Source: Alentia gelatinosa | Taxonomy: Eukaryota > Annelida > Polychaeta > Phyllodocida > Polynoidae | DNA length: 64,000 nucleotides | Reading direction: 5' to 3' | NCBI GenBank assembly: GCA_950022655.1 | Contig: OX465587.1 | Coordinates: 34,041,716 to 34,105,715, forward strand | Position numbers and translations under genes: made by a program | Notes under the pieces: model-generated | Database searches by the model: none | Told to the model about the DNA's origin: nothing | What the model saw: only the letters and a program-made list of their open reading frames with translations | Shown here: positions 1 to 10,235 of the stretch, piece after piece | How the letters are laid out: each line of letters begins with the position of its first letter | Numbering within the stretch: the stretch's first letter is position 1

Positions 1-619
1 GTTTGTGACTATAGAGGGTTTAGCCAGGTATATAGAACTAAGCGTGATGTCATTGCGATATCTGGGGGCTATTGAATAAAGTTCGTTCGTTTCTGGTGAA
101 TCTAGTTCACGATACGATAACGACAAAGATAAACAACATCCTGGACGATTTTTTTCCATTCAATGTTGTATGACAAAAAAGAAGATATTTTCTAAATAAA
201 TATGTTTATATACTACACCTTATAAGACCTTTAGGTTACTTTTATCGTCAAACATCATGTGCTTGCAACACATTATTTTATACAACACTATGGCCCCAAA
301 GACAGTTCTAAGATACTTTTTTGTCGCTCGTAGTTTATCCAACGGCCCCTGTTGTTATTGTTATGGACATGAACAACAAATTTAGGTGGTTTCGTCTGTG
401 GAAACCTTCTGGCTGTTTCTAACTAGAAGTCTGGGGCTAAGAATTGATGATTGGCCTCAGAGTTGCCTCAACAGGTGGCAACTCCCCACTATCCGACCAC
501 TCTCTGGCCTAGCCAGTTGACCCGACCCTGTCCCCAAACAGAATGGAGATCAGGGGTGAATTCTTTACCTATCTCTGGCCATGCCCCCTTGACCCTGCCA
601 TGACCATGCATTCTTACCC
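1..619. other. No recognisable gene or repeat
   Basis: I see no coding region, RNA gene or clear repeat in this opening stretch. It is moderately AT-rich single-copy-looking sequence that ends directly at the first hairpin-repeat module. Confidence 0.5.
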
Positions 620-770
620 TTTATCCTACCCCTAATATAAAATCCCATAGGCTTAACATTGAGTTACCGTATGTCACGCTGACTGGCATACGGAGTTTTA
701 TATGTCACTAGTGGCATACAGAATTCTTATCACGTAATATTCCAAAATCGAGGAGACAGGGTAGGATAAA
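620..770 (+). repeat. Hairpin-repeat part A, TTTATCC subfamily (copy 1)
   Basis: A 151-bp segment bounded by inverted ends, TTTATCCTACCCC on the left and GGGTAGGATAAA on the right. It contains the family hallmark CCATAGGCTTAACATTG and internal GTATGCCACT-like words. The same segment occurs in reverse complement at 62967-63116. Part B follows within about 8 bp. It looks like a non-autonomous element of unknown superfamily with no coding potential. Confidence 0.7.
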
Positions 771-777
771 ATCAAAA

Positions 778-913
778 CTTGATTCGTTTTAATCATGGCC
801 ACTGCATTCCACTCCTGGAGTTTTGGCTCCGGACTCAGCTTCGCCTCATGAAATCACTATGCCAAACTCCAGTCGTGGCTTACGGTGGCCAAGATTAAAA
901 CTCATCCTGATTT
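778..913 (+). repeat. Hairpin-repeat part B (copy 1)
   Basis: A long imperfect inverted repeat. The left arm (GATTCGTTTTAATCATGGCC and on) pairs with the right arm ending near 910 (GGCCAAGATTAAAAC). The arms are about 48 bp with scattered mismatches, and the apex holds ACTCAGCTTCGCCTC. If transcribed it would fold into a long hairpin RNA. A close relative is at 62820-62962. Confidence 0.7.
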
Positions 914-2279
914 ACGATAGTATGGTTGTGAGGGGAAATAAATGCCTCAGTGATTTGTTGGGTTGCAAGCCATGGAATCATGGTGAGTGATGATAGAGTG
1001 CAAACAGTGTGTGCTTTCATTTAGTTATCAATATACATGTAATCAATGAAATAAGTCAAAGTCAATGGCATTTTTACATGTGCATAGAAGTAGTATTTTT
1101 TTTGGGGGGGGGGGGGGGGGAATGGCTCTTATATTTTCAGAATGTAGACACCATAAGTTGTTCGATTACATCATAATATCCTCATCTGTTTCCAGTAATA
1201 GTTGTCTGATTTGAAAAAAACAAACCCATATCAACATGACAAAATACCCAATAAACCAAATCATCTTCACCTTCTTTGCTGATGCAAATGAGACTTCAAT
1301 CGGTGTCATATGATAATCTATATCAGAATAATCAAACGGCGTTAAGATTATGTACACCCAGAACTATATGCAAAATCATCACCCATAACATAAAGAAAAG
1401 GTGACATATAAACCAAAGATCCAAACAATAAAACAATTTTTTTTAAATACTTTGGCTTAAAACTTCTATATAACCAACTGCTTTTGAGGCAATGATATAA
1501 TATGAACTCTGTATTTCCTGTTTTCCATCTTGACATGGAGTAGTATTGTTTATAAAAGGATTTATTCCACGTGACCATCAATGAAACACCTCAGTTATGG
1601 GCAAAAATGTAGTTCATCGAAACTGCCAGATGCATTAGGAAATGAATTTCTAACACGAAACTTGTTTCGTCTAAGGAGAGAAATAAAAAAAACAGCAGCA
1701 TGTTGTAATGGCAGGCCACCTTAGCCTTTAAAAGTCGTGATGAGAATGTCAAGGGCATCTCATGTGGAGGGAATGTCCTTCTCGTTTTAACGAGTCCTGT
1801 TACACTCACGACTGACTGACACGAGAATCTCGATAAGATAACGCAGACGACAATACCAGACGCGCGCGTCCGACTGGTACCCGTCAATAGGCGCTGCTCA
1901 GCGAGGTATGACGCCGGAACCAGCAGCACGCCTGCGCATTATCAATATCCGCCGGGGGTCACTGAGTACGACGGGTTCAGTGAAGCGCGACGGTCAGCGG
2001 ACCGTGCCCTGCATACTTATGAGGAATTGTATCGAGATCCGTAATCACTGAAAATATACCATGAGTTTTGATTAGTAGCAAACCAAAATGAACCGTAAAT
2101 TTCCAGTTGCTATATATCGAGAGCGGTTCAGATTTTATCTTAGCCCTGTGAGACACTGATTGGCTAGTGTTTGTGTCCTCATCGCCCATCGATAATGTTT
2201 TTTACAATACTCCAACCAGGGAGTGCAAGATGCAGCTTGACTTGGCCAGGCAAAAAAGATTGAAACCAGCACTTAAGAC
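914..2279. other. Unassigned sequence with a poly-G tract
   Basis: No gene or RNA is recognisable. A 17-G run lies at 1104-1120. A small CpG-rich patch at about 1800-1960 contains a CGCGCGCG-like stretch but no convincing promoter motif set. Short open frames here have no family features. Confidence 0.4.
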
Positions 2280-2535
2280 GTCCACAAAAATGCTCAATTA
2301 CTGAGGACAAATTTGTCACATCAGTGACAACCAGTGAGATTCTTTTTTATGAATGCGCCTCACTGACCAGAGAAGTGTTTCATAGAAAAGTGTCGCATAG
2401 ACCTGTTGGGTTGAAACGATCACTGATGGTCTAAGACCTATTTCGATATAGCTGTGCCATACATGCACAGGTATGATAATTTGACTATGCAAAGGAAACG
2501 GTCACTATCAACGATCGTCACTACTATAAAACAAC
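2280..2535. repeat. Degraded TGATCA-rich MITE fragment
   Basis: The words AACGATCACTGATGG, AACGGTCACTATC and the end CACTACTATAAAACA match parts of the better copy at 10530-11008. Only the right end is well preserved, so this is probably an old, truncated copy. Confidence 0.45.
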
Positions 2536-2645
2536 TCTCTGGTCTCGTAGATGCAGAAACAAGGGTAGATCCTGGCGAGAGTGCCTTGGCCCTATGTGTT
2601 AGACTGGGTACAATTTCGCCATTTTAAGGTATATGATAATTAGTA

Positions 2646-2794
2646 GAAACCAAACGAGAGTTAGCCTTGTCAATGTTTATGCCACGATGGGCAGGTCGTG
2701 TATTACTACACGAGGCATAAGCCGAGTGTAGTGAGTGGCAGACCTGACCAGAGTGGTATAAACATTGAGAAGGGTTAACTCGAGTTTGGTTTCG
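2646..2794 (-). repeat. Hairpin-repeat part B (copy 2)
   Basis: A hairpin of about 149 bp. The left arm starts GAAACCAAACGAGAGTTAGCC and the right arm ends GTTAACTCGAGTTTGGTTTC. The inner stem pairs CAATGTTTATGCCAC with GTGGTATAAACATTG. The apex, read on the minus strand, is ACACTCGGCTTATGCCTCGTG, the family's apical motif with different surrounding arms. Part A begins 2 bp to the right. Confidence 0.7.
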
Positions 2795-2796
2795 TA

Positions 2797-2972
2797 TTTA
2801 TCCTACCCCTTCTCACCGATATACAGAGAAAACTTTATAATTATCCATGTTAGTAGCGTGATCCGTTTTTTTTATTCACCTCGGTGCATAAATAACACTT
2901 TATTCAGCGCTCCGTCAAATACATTGAGTCAGTGTTAAAACTATGGGTTTTTTTTTATAAGGGGTAAGATAA
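2797..2972 (+). repeat. Hairpin-repeat part A, TTTATCC subfamily (copy 2)
   Basis: Begins TTTATCCTACCCC and ends GGGGTAAGATAA. Near the right end GTTAAAACTATGGG matches the inverted CCATAG-CTTAAC hallmark. It sits between two hairpins, at 2646-2794 and about 2975-3055. Confidence 0.6.
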
Positions 2973-2974
2973 TA

Positions 2975-3055
2975 CGAAGGATTTCCAATAAGATTATCAG
3001 TTTGGCTTCAGCACCGGGAGCCTTCAGTGATAATCTGCTTCAAAACTTTACCGCT
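2975..3055. repeat. Short hairpin next to part A
   Basis: GATTATCA at 2992-2999 is exactly inverted at 3028-3035 (TGATAATC), around a loop containing GGCTTCAGCACCGGGAGCC. Outer pairing is weak. Its position suggests a decayed second part B on the other side of the same part A. Confidence 0.45.
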
Positions 3056-3082
3056 TATTTTTGAAGTGTAACTACAGTGACC

Positions 3083-3262
3083 CAGGGGCCCGTTGAACAG
3101 TCTAGGCTCGTACATGTAGACCCTTTTCTGTACCTCGTACAAGGGTTATCGTTTAATACTATTAAAGTTCTTTCGCTAAGACAGTCTTAGCCGTACATAT
3201 AAAGGTCTTCCATAAGTCTTGCATAAAGTTGACCCACATCGTCCCTGGGTCTCTATGGCACC
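3083..3262. mobile_element. MITE with GGGGCCCGTT end (copy 1, decayed)
   Basis: Starts CAGGGGCCCGTTGAACAGTC, then ACATGTAGACCCTTTTCTGT, CAAGGGTTATCGTTTAATA and GCTAAGACAGTCTTAGCCGT. The same order of words occurs in the better copy at 36231-36450. The right inverted end is degraded. There is no coding capacity. Confidence 0.6.
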
Positions 3263-4182
3263 ACTTGTCGGCTCTGTCCTTTCAGCTACGACAGGCTGAA
3301 TTCCGCAGTCATTATATTCGTCTATAATATCTGATATGCCAGATGAAATATATTCTGTTACTTTGTCCTATGTAATATTCTATATGTACCGCAGTCTTCC
3401 ATCGTAAATGGAAATAGCATCAGCTTGTAATTTTTTTTTGTTAATTGTTTTTTTTGGTTTTTTTTTTAAAATATCGAGCTTCGCTCTATTTATTGAACCG
3501 AAAGAGTTACAGTAAGTTTGGGTAGAAAATACATGTGAACTTTCCATCGGCGCTTAATGAACTATCCAAAGGGCTACAAGTGATCACTCCAACAAAGAAT
3601 AATGTCTGAAATCGAAGATTGTACATATCAAACTCTGAAAAGTTTATCTAACTATTTGCATGAACAATATAGCACACTTATACTAATTTCTTATCCTGTT
3701 TCATACTATTTGAAGTGTTAGACACATTTTACAACAATGTACATTCTTCCAAATTTATTTTTTTTAAACTGAGTGTAACCTTCTGCAATGTCCACTTTCC
3801 ATATACTTCTTCCAGCTTTCCATCTGGGCCCTGTTTTATAGGCTAAGATATATCTCTTGCCAGTTGGCTTTGCGGCGCTCTGCAGCTGCTCCATTTGAAT
3901 CAAATAAATCAACGCTGTTTCCGTGCCATAGACATCGCTTTGGCGATCAGTTTGACAACATTACCGTTGAATACAGTAATTATCGCTCGTTAAACGACCG
4001 CTTAGTACCCGCTATGGGAGAGAGGATCTGCATTTTACTGAAAACTGACAACCTCGGGCACTGCACCACTCGGGTCGTTTGTGTACAACCCACTGCAATG
4101 CTCAATTTGTTTTGATTGAGCTTTCATCAAAGAGCTCTGCTCCCATTTTTTTTATACAGGGGATAAGTATCGTTCAATGGCC
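3263..4182. other. Unassigned AT-rich sequence
   Basis: T-rich runs lie at 3429-3470. A single MITE-like end (GGGCCCTGTTTTATAGG) is at about 3827-3843 and matches the end of the element at 10530, but no partner end is visible. No gene is recognised. Confidence 0.4.
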
Positions 4183-4322
4183 AATGGCCTAAGAAAAATA
4201 CCACTAGTCCTCAGAAAAATGCTAGTTGGCCAAGGAAAAATGCTGGTAGGCCTGAGAAAATGACGGTGGCCTTAAAAAAGTGTCGGTAGGCCTGAGAAAA
4301 GTGTCGGTAGGCCTAGGAATAA
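4183..4322. repeat. Minisatellite, GGCCTGAGAAAA unit (left block)
   Basis: Degenerate repeats of about 22-27 bp based on GTAGGCCTGAGAAAAGTGTC. Related units reappear at 4723-4830 beyond the hairpin repeat, so the array flanks it on both sides. Confidence 0.6.
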
Positions 4323-4337
4323 ATAGACAATAATCGA

Positions 4338-4462
4338 TGGTTTTGTGGACAGGCGGCCGTAAACCATGAGAGGGTTGACGCGTAGTACTACACGAGCGCC
4401 AGCAAGTGCATTACGAGGTCAACCGGGAGTGGTTTACAGAGCTGCCTGTCTACAAAATCAGC
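4338..4462 (+). repeat. Hairpin-repeat part B (copy 3)
   Basis: Arms of about 50 bp. TTTTGTGGACAGGCGGCCG, TAAACCATGAGAGGGTTGAC and CGTAGTACTAC on the left pair with GCATTACGAGGTCAACC, GTGGTTTACAGAGC and TGCCTGTCTACAAAA on the right. The apex ACACGAGCGCCAGCAAGTGC is the inverted equivalent of the family apical motif. Half-copies are at 27250-27325 and 46185-46241. Confidence 0.75.
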
Positions 4463-4472
4463 GTTTGTTGTA

Positions 4473-4724
4473 TTTATTATCCATCTTTTCAAACAAATTA
4501 AACCCAGTAATTGCCATATTAACGGGTATAACAATAGGAACTATTTCTTTGCTCTATAGCAAAAGGGACTATTTTTCCTGTATACCATGGTTTTGAGGCC
4601 GTATACCACAGGTTTGAATCCGTATACCACAGTTATGGTATCTGACAGGTTTTATACAATGGGTAGTGGTTTACTGAGTCACCATACATTTTCAATGGGG
4701 GCTTTGTATACGATGGATAATAAT
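4473..4724 (+). repeat. Hairpin-repeat part A, TTTATTATCC subfamily (copy 3)
   Basis: A 252-bp segment with inverted ends TTTATTATCCATC and CGATGGATAATAA. Inside are repeated GTATACCA words (GTATACCATGG, GTATACCACAG) and ATTTTCAATGGGG. A copy of almost the same length lies in the opposite orientation at 26988-27240. Short open frames inside are not conserved between the copies. Confidence 0.75.
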
Positions 4725-4830
4725 GCCGGTATGCCTATGAAAAGTGCCCAGATAAGTGCCTCAGATAAATACCGGTAGTCCTCAGATGTCAGAAGGCCTA
4801 TGATAAATGCCTAGCATCCCTAGATATGGG
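4723..4830. repeat. Minisatellite, GGCCTGAGAAAA unit (right block)
   Basis: Units such as GCCTATGAAAAGTGCC, GATAAATACCGGTAGTCC and GAAGGCCTATGATAAATGCC continue the 4183-4322 array on the far side of the hairpin repeat. Confidence 0.5.
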
Positions 4831-5068
4831 AGTTGGTATTAACTTCTGATTTCTGTTCTATAAAGGGAATAACATGCAGGAAAGGCCTTGGCCGTGTGGG
4901 ACACGGGGATGTGGCCGTCGTTTTAGTGGCTAATCGATACGTCAGAGAGGAGATGATCTCATCTGCAACCCCACACCTCACAGCCCGGGAGTGGCACGTG
5001 TTGGAGAGAGCGGCATGCCACCTTCAAAGACAGCTACCAGATAGATACGCGGCCAGTCACCCCACAGT

Positions 5069-5682
5069 CACCTGACTGCTACATCAGTCACGCCACAGTC
5101 AAGCCACAGTCACGCCACAGTCACGTCACAGTCACCTGACTGTTACATCACAGTCACGCCACAGTCACGTCACAGTCACACCAGTCACCTGACTGTTACA
5201 TCACAATCAGGTCACAGTCACGCCACAGTCATATGACTGTTACATCACAGTCATGTCACAGTCACGCCACAGTCACCTGACTGCTACATCAGTCACGCCA
5301 CAGTCAAGCCACAGTCACGTCACAGTCACACCAGTCACCTGACTGTTACATCACAGTCACGTCACAGTCACGTCACAGTCACATCACAGGCACACCGCAG
5401 TCACGCGACAGTCACGCTGCAGTTATATCAGTCGTGCTACAGTCACGTCACAGTCATATGACTGTTACGTCACAGTCACGTCACGCCACAGTCACGCCAC
5501 AATCACGTCACAGTCACGTCACAGTCACGTCACGTCACAGTCACGCCAGTCACGCCAGTCACGCCACAGTCACGCCACAGTCACGCCACAGTCACGCCAC
5601 AGTCACATCACAGTCACGTCACAGTCACACTGCAGTTATATCAGTCCTACCACAGTCACGTCCCAGTCAAGACACACTTTCG
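5069..5682. repeat. 11-bp minisatellite, CACAGTCACGT
   Basis: About 55 imperfect units of CACAGTCACGT/C, with CACCTGACTGTTACATCA interruptions at larger spacing that give a weak higher-order pattern. Open frames through it are by-products of the period. Confidence 0.9.
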
Positions 5683-5687
5683 TCATA

Positions 5688-6752
5688 GTGGGTGTGGTAG
5701 GAGAGATGGGTGTAGTAGAAGGATCGGCTGTTGTAGGAGGTATTGGGGTGTGGTAGCAGGGTTCTGCTGTAGTATGAGTTATTGGGGTGTGGTAGGGGGG
5801 AGGGGGTGTTGTAGCAGGTATTGGGTTGTTGTAGGAGGGAGGGGGGTTTAGTACGAGTTGTGGGGGTGTGGTAGGGGGAGAGAGGGTGTTGTAAAAGTTA
5901 TTGTGGTATGGTAGGAGGGAAGGGGGTGTTCTAGCAGGTATTGGGTGTGGTAGCAGGGTGTGGGTGTAGTACGAGTTATGGGTGTGGTAGTGGGGAGGGT
6001 GTGTTGTAGGAGCTATTGGGGTGTGGTAGGAAGGAGGGGGGTATTGTAGGGGGAAAGGGGCTGTTGTAGGAGGTATTGTGGTGTGGTAGGAGGGAAGGGG
6101 GTGTTGTGGGAGCTATTGGGGTGTGGTAGGAGGGAAGGGGGTGTGTTAGGAGCTATTGTATTGGGTCTTGTAGGAGGTATTTGGATGTGGTATGGGAGAG
6201 GGGAGAGGGGGTGTTGTAGGACCTATTGGGGTGTGGTAGGAAGGAAGGGGGTGCTGTAGGAGGTATTGGGGTGTTGCAGGACGTATCAGGGTGTGGTAGG
6301 AAGGGCGGAGGTGTAGTACTAGTTATAGGGGTGTGGTAGGGGGAGGGGGGAGGGGGTGTTGTAGGAGGTATTGGGGTGTGGTAGGTGGGGCGGAGGTGTA
6401 GGACTAGTTATAGGGGTGTGGTAGGGGGAGAGGGGGTGTTCTAGGAGCTATTAGTGTATGGTAGGAGGGAAGAGGTGTTGTGGGAGGTATTGGGGTGTGG
6501 TAGGAGGGAAGGGGGGTGTTGTAGGGGGAAAGCGGCTGTTCTAGGAGGTATTGGGGTGTGGTAGGAGGGAAGGGGGTGTTGTGGGAGGTATTGGGGTGTG
6601 GTAGGAGGGAAGGGGGTGTTTTAATAGCTATTGGTGTATGGTAGGAGGGAAGGGGGTGTTGTGGGAGCTATTGGGGTGTGGTAGGAGGGAAGGGGGTGTT
6701 GTGGGAGCTATTGGGGGTGTGGTAGCAGGGAAGGGGGTCTTGTAGCAGGTAA
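5688..6752. repeat. About 40-bp G-rich minisatellite
   Basis: Roughly 25 units built on GTGTGGTAGGAGGGAAGGGG followed by GTGTTGTGGGAGCTATTGGG. The strand is almost free of C, so it could form G-rich structures. Units are cleaner towards the right end and more variable on the left. Confidence 0.9.
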
Positions 6753-6754
6753 CA

Positions 6755-7010
6755 CGACAGTCCGCAGAGCGTCAGAGAAACCAGGAATCACGCCGCGACA
6801 TTGACGCGTAATGTAACACCTCGCCTCGACGGGAACCAGCGCAAATACGCTTCCCGCCAAACAACAATGGACGCCGCCGGAGTCGTCTAAAAGTCGTCTG
6901 CCTCCCGCAGAGCCTCGTTCCCGCCCCGCGTCTCGCACTGACGTCATAAAACGAACCCGCTCTGTCGAAGACGGGCGGAATCTACAACCCCCGCCCTGAA
7001 GCTTGGGTTT
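6755..7010. promoter_or_regulatory. CpG-rich promoter-like patch
   Basis: CpG-dense sequence directly after the minisatellite, with an E2F-type site TTCCCGCCAAA at 6851-6861 and a CRE-type site TGACGTCA at 6939-6946. No TATA box or downstream exon is recognised. It may be the CpG-island promoter of an unseen transcript. Confidence 0.35.
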
Positions 7011-7667
7011 CAAACCTAATCCGAACTGTTTGAGGAGGAAATAGGCCGTATTATTCCCTTTTCATTGTGTGTACCTGTTGTCTGTACACTGAGGAGATGA
7101 AACGCCTCTTTGATTTGCAGTATTATGTTGCGTCCTAATATTACGCACCTTGGTACGGCAGGTATTCCTTCATCTCGCGTGTATTTATGTGCGGACTTTG
7201 GTGTGACACCCATCAACGTCACGTAGCTACCTGCCTTATGTAAAAGGTACCTTTCTGAGAGAATCTGCTTGGAGTTCCTCCCCCACGTAGGGACAAAGCT
7301 AACCAAACCTGGGGATTGAAATACCAAGAAAAACCCACACTTGCTTCTTCTTATATAAAGCAGGTTTATTCTATAAACACATTTTTTTTATATGATATAT
7401 TTCTAGCCAAGGTGAAAATAAATAGTACTGTAATTTTCTGATCTCATTGCCCCGAGACGAACCTCTTACAGCCTCCGCCATTTTGAAATGGCGGATCTAT
7501 CGCTGGTTGTTAGATTACGCCGCAATTAAAGATTACATAGACAAACTAGCGTGGGCTACAAGCTAGACACAGTGCTCTCATCCAATCACAGCCTGGCACA
7601 CACATTTAATTTAGGATCGTGCATGTAGACCCTTTTCTGTGTGCCCAGGAGACGCTGGGACGATGGT
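7011..7667. other. Unassigned sequence, YY1-like palindrome, MITE end
   Basis: No gene is recognised. CCGCCATTTTGAAATGGCGG at about 7474-7494 is a short palindrome resembling two opposed YY1 sites. At about 7610-7645 the words GATCGTGCATGTAGACCC and TTTTCTGTGTGCC are one end of the GGGGCCCGTT MITE family. Confidence 0.4.
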
Positions 7668-8153
7668 TACTGGAGAATTCGATCCGAAACGAACTCGACC
7701 CGTAATTGTCAGGAGAACTCAACCCGTTTTGGAGAAATCGAATGGAGAACTCAACCCGTTTTAAATACTTATGGATAAGATAGTTTCATATATATGGAAA
7801 GGCCTGACTAGTTAGCTTTTAAACAAATAAACCAGCGGATTTGAAAAAGAATAGTCTAGTTATGTTTCGGGTTAGAGTAAGGGTTGAGGATAGGGATATG
7901 GTTAGGCTTAGGGATAGAGTTAGAGTTTGGGATAAGGATAGGGTTAGGGTTAGGGATAGCGTTATGGGTAGGGTTTTCTGTTTGTTTTTTTGCCCAGAGA
8001 TGACAAAATCTGAGGCCAAGATAACATACATACTACTAAATATAGTTTTTATCCACAGTTGTAATAAAATACTTTAGTTAGAGAGATTAAAAACGGGTTG
8101 AGTTCGTTACAGGTCTAGTTCTTCTAACGGGTAGAGTTCGTTTCGGGTCAAAT
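7668..8153. mobile_element. Non-autonomous element with GGGTCGAGTTCG ends (copy 1)
   Basis: Left end TACTGGAGAATTCGATCCG, then AAACGAACTCGACCCG and AGAACTCAACCCGTTTT. The right end carries the inverse words (AACGGGTAGAGTTCG, TTTCGGGTC). A second copy at 50170-50720 shares the same order, including CTGACTAGTTAG and AAACAAATAA. The sub-terminal repeats are multiplied. No transposase is present. Confidence 0.7.
7861..7975 (+). repeat. Degenerate telomere-like GGGTTAGGG tract
   Basis: Inside the element: GGGTTAGAGTAAGGGTTGAG, GATAGGGTTAGGGTTAGGG and similar units, variants of the animal telomere repeat TTAGGG. The equivalent position in the copy at 50170-50720 has only a short GTAGGGTTAAGGTTAGG, so the tract grew or shrank after insertion. 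Confidence 0.6.
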
Positions 8154-8435
8154 GATCCTTTATTCGGGACGATGTGGGTCGTCTTTATTCAACACGACCC
8201 TATTGACGCCCAAGATTCTGTTCACCAGCACCATTCACCTTCCTCTGCTCAGCTCCTGTTTTTACTCTCCACATTTTACTTGACCCTCGATGTTTTGTTC
8301 TTCCAATGAGCTGCCCTGTGAGCAGAACCAAATCGCTTTGAGGTGTTCACTTGTGGGTCGTGGTTCTCCTTACGGCCCTCCGTGAAAAATCCCAAAACCT
8401 CCAACTCCCTGCCGACCACACCCGAAATGTCCGCT
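8154..8435. other. Unassigned sequence
   Basis: No recognisable coding region, RNA or repeat. Confidence 0.4.
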
Positions 8436-8880
8436 CCACCTCAAACTCCCAGAACCACCTCAAACTCCCAGAACCACCCCTAACTCCCAGAACCACCCCC
8501 AACTGCCGGAACCACCCCAAACTCCCAGATCCAACCCAAACTCCCAGAACCACCCCAAACTCCCAGAACCACCCCTAACTCCCAGAACCACCCCCAACTG
8601 CCGGAACCACCCCAAACTCCCAGATCCAACCCAAACTCCCAGAACAACCCCAAACTCCCAGAACCAACCCAAACTCCCAGAACCACCCCCAACTCCCAGA
8701 ACCACCACCAACTCCCAGATCCAACCCAAACTCCCAGAACCACCCCCAACTCCCAGATCCAACCCAAACTCCCAGAACCACCCCCAACTCCCAGATCCAA
8801 CCCAAACTCCTAGAACCACTCCTAATCCAAGAACCACCTATAACTCCCAGAACCACCCCTAACTCCCTGAGCCAACCCCA
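8436..8880. repeat. 18-bp minisatellite, AACTCCCAGAACCACCCC
   Basis: About 24 units of AACTCCCAGAACCACCCC with variants (CAGATCCAACCC, GCCGGAACC). Variants recur in blocks, suggesting higher-order duplication. All long open frames here are repeat-coded and are not genes. Confidence 0.9.
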
Positions 8881-9408
8881 CCTACCCTTGCATCCACGCT
8901 ACTCCTATCCCAACTCCGAGAACCATTCACCACTTGCACATAAGCGTGGCGCTGTGGTCGCCGTGGTAACGGGTTGCGCTGGTTCTATGAGTGTGGGCTG
9001 TACCAGCGGCACACCAGCGCTACGGTTCCCGACTCGAGAGCGAGGCGAGCGCTGCGGAAGTGAAGCCAGTAACATGGCGTGGTTAATAGAACCAGTAGAC
9101 TTCACTCGTAAACTATCTGTAAATACACATTCACAGAACAAGCCTGCTTGGATATCGCACCTGGAGTGCGAATTGACTTCACACCTGAGGTGTGAGCGAC
9201 AGTGGCTTACCTGGCATCAACAGCTGACCACCAGATATATGGAGACAATCTTCCACGTTGACATCAACAGACATATAACACGTAAAAAATATTTAAATTT
9301 ACAGTACTCACAGTTTCAATTATAGAAAGGGATCTAATATATCCAAAATACATAATTCCATAATGTTCTATCATTATCTAGTCTATGGCGTCGTTTTTCA
9401 CACCTAAA
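8881..9408. other. Unassigned sequence with an unsupported 145-codon frame
   Basis: An open frame runs from 8888 to 9325 on the plus strand, but it begins in the end of the minisatellite. It shows no domain, membrane segment or signal peptide and has no family resemblance that I can name. The sequence at 8940-9080 is CpG-rich. I do not call a gene. Confidence 0.4.
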
Positions 9409-9410
9409 CT

Positions 9411-10235
9411 GGCAACTCCCCACCCAGCCCCCTCTCTCCATCCAGCCCCCTTTCTCCACCCAGCCCCCTCTCCCCACCCAGCCCCCTCTCCCCACCCAGC
9501 CCCCTCTCTCCACCCAGCCCCCTCTCCCCACCCAGCCCCCTCTCTCCACCCAGCCCCCTCTCTCCACCCAGCCCCCTCTCTCCACCCAGCCCCCTCTCCT
9601 CCCAGCCCCCTCTCCCCACCCAGCCCCCTCTCTCTATCCAGCCCCCTCTCTCCACCCAGCCCCCTCTCTCCACCCAGCCCCCTCTCTCCACCCAGCCCCC
9701 TCTCTCCACCCAGCCCCCTCTCTCTATCCATCCCCCTCTCCCCACCCAGCCCCCACTCTCCACCCAGCCCCCTCTCCCCACCCAGCCCCCTCTCCCCACC
9801 CAGCCCCCTCTCCCCACCCAGCCCCCTCTCTCTATCCAGCCCCCTCTCTCTACCTCTCCCCCTCTCCCCACCCAGCCCCCTCTCTCCACCCAGCCCCCTC
9901 TCTCCACCCAGCCCCCTCTCCCCACCCAGCCCCCACTCTCCACCCAGCCCCCACTCTCCACCCAGGCCCCTCTCTCTATTCATCCCCTTCTCCCCACCCA
10001 GCCCCCTCTCCCCACCCAGCCCCCACTCTCCACCCCGCCCCCTCTCTCTACCCAGCCCCCTGTCTCCACCCAGCCCCCTCTCTCTATCTATCCCCCTCTC
10101 CCCACCCAGCCCCCTCTCCCCAGCCCCCTCTCCCCAGCCCCCCTCTCTCTATCCATCCCCCTCTCCCCACCCAGCCCCCTCTCCCCACCCAGCCCCCTCT
10201 CTCTACCCATCCCCCTCTCCCCAGCCCCCTCGCAT
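9411..10235. repeat. 18-bp minisatellite, CACCCAGCCCCCTCTCTC
   Basis: About 45 units of CACCCAGCCCCCTCTCYC, with blocks where TATCC replaces CACCC. The plus strand is almost pure pyrimidine plus A. Open frames of up to 321 codons on both strands are artefacts of a period divisible by three. Confidence 0.92.

Noticed and set aside
7861..7975. True chromosome end
   Set aside because: The GGGTTAGGG units are degenerate, only about 115 bp long, and lie inside a transposable element.
8347..8856. Gly/Trp-rich frames in several phases
   Set aside because: Artefacts of the 18-bp minisatellite.
8888..9325. 145-codon plus-strand frame
   Set aside because: Begins in minisatellite sequence, has no recognisable domain, and overlaps an equally open antisense frame.
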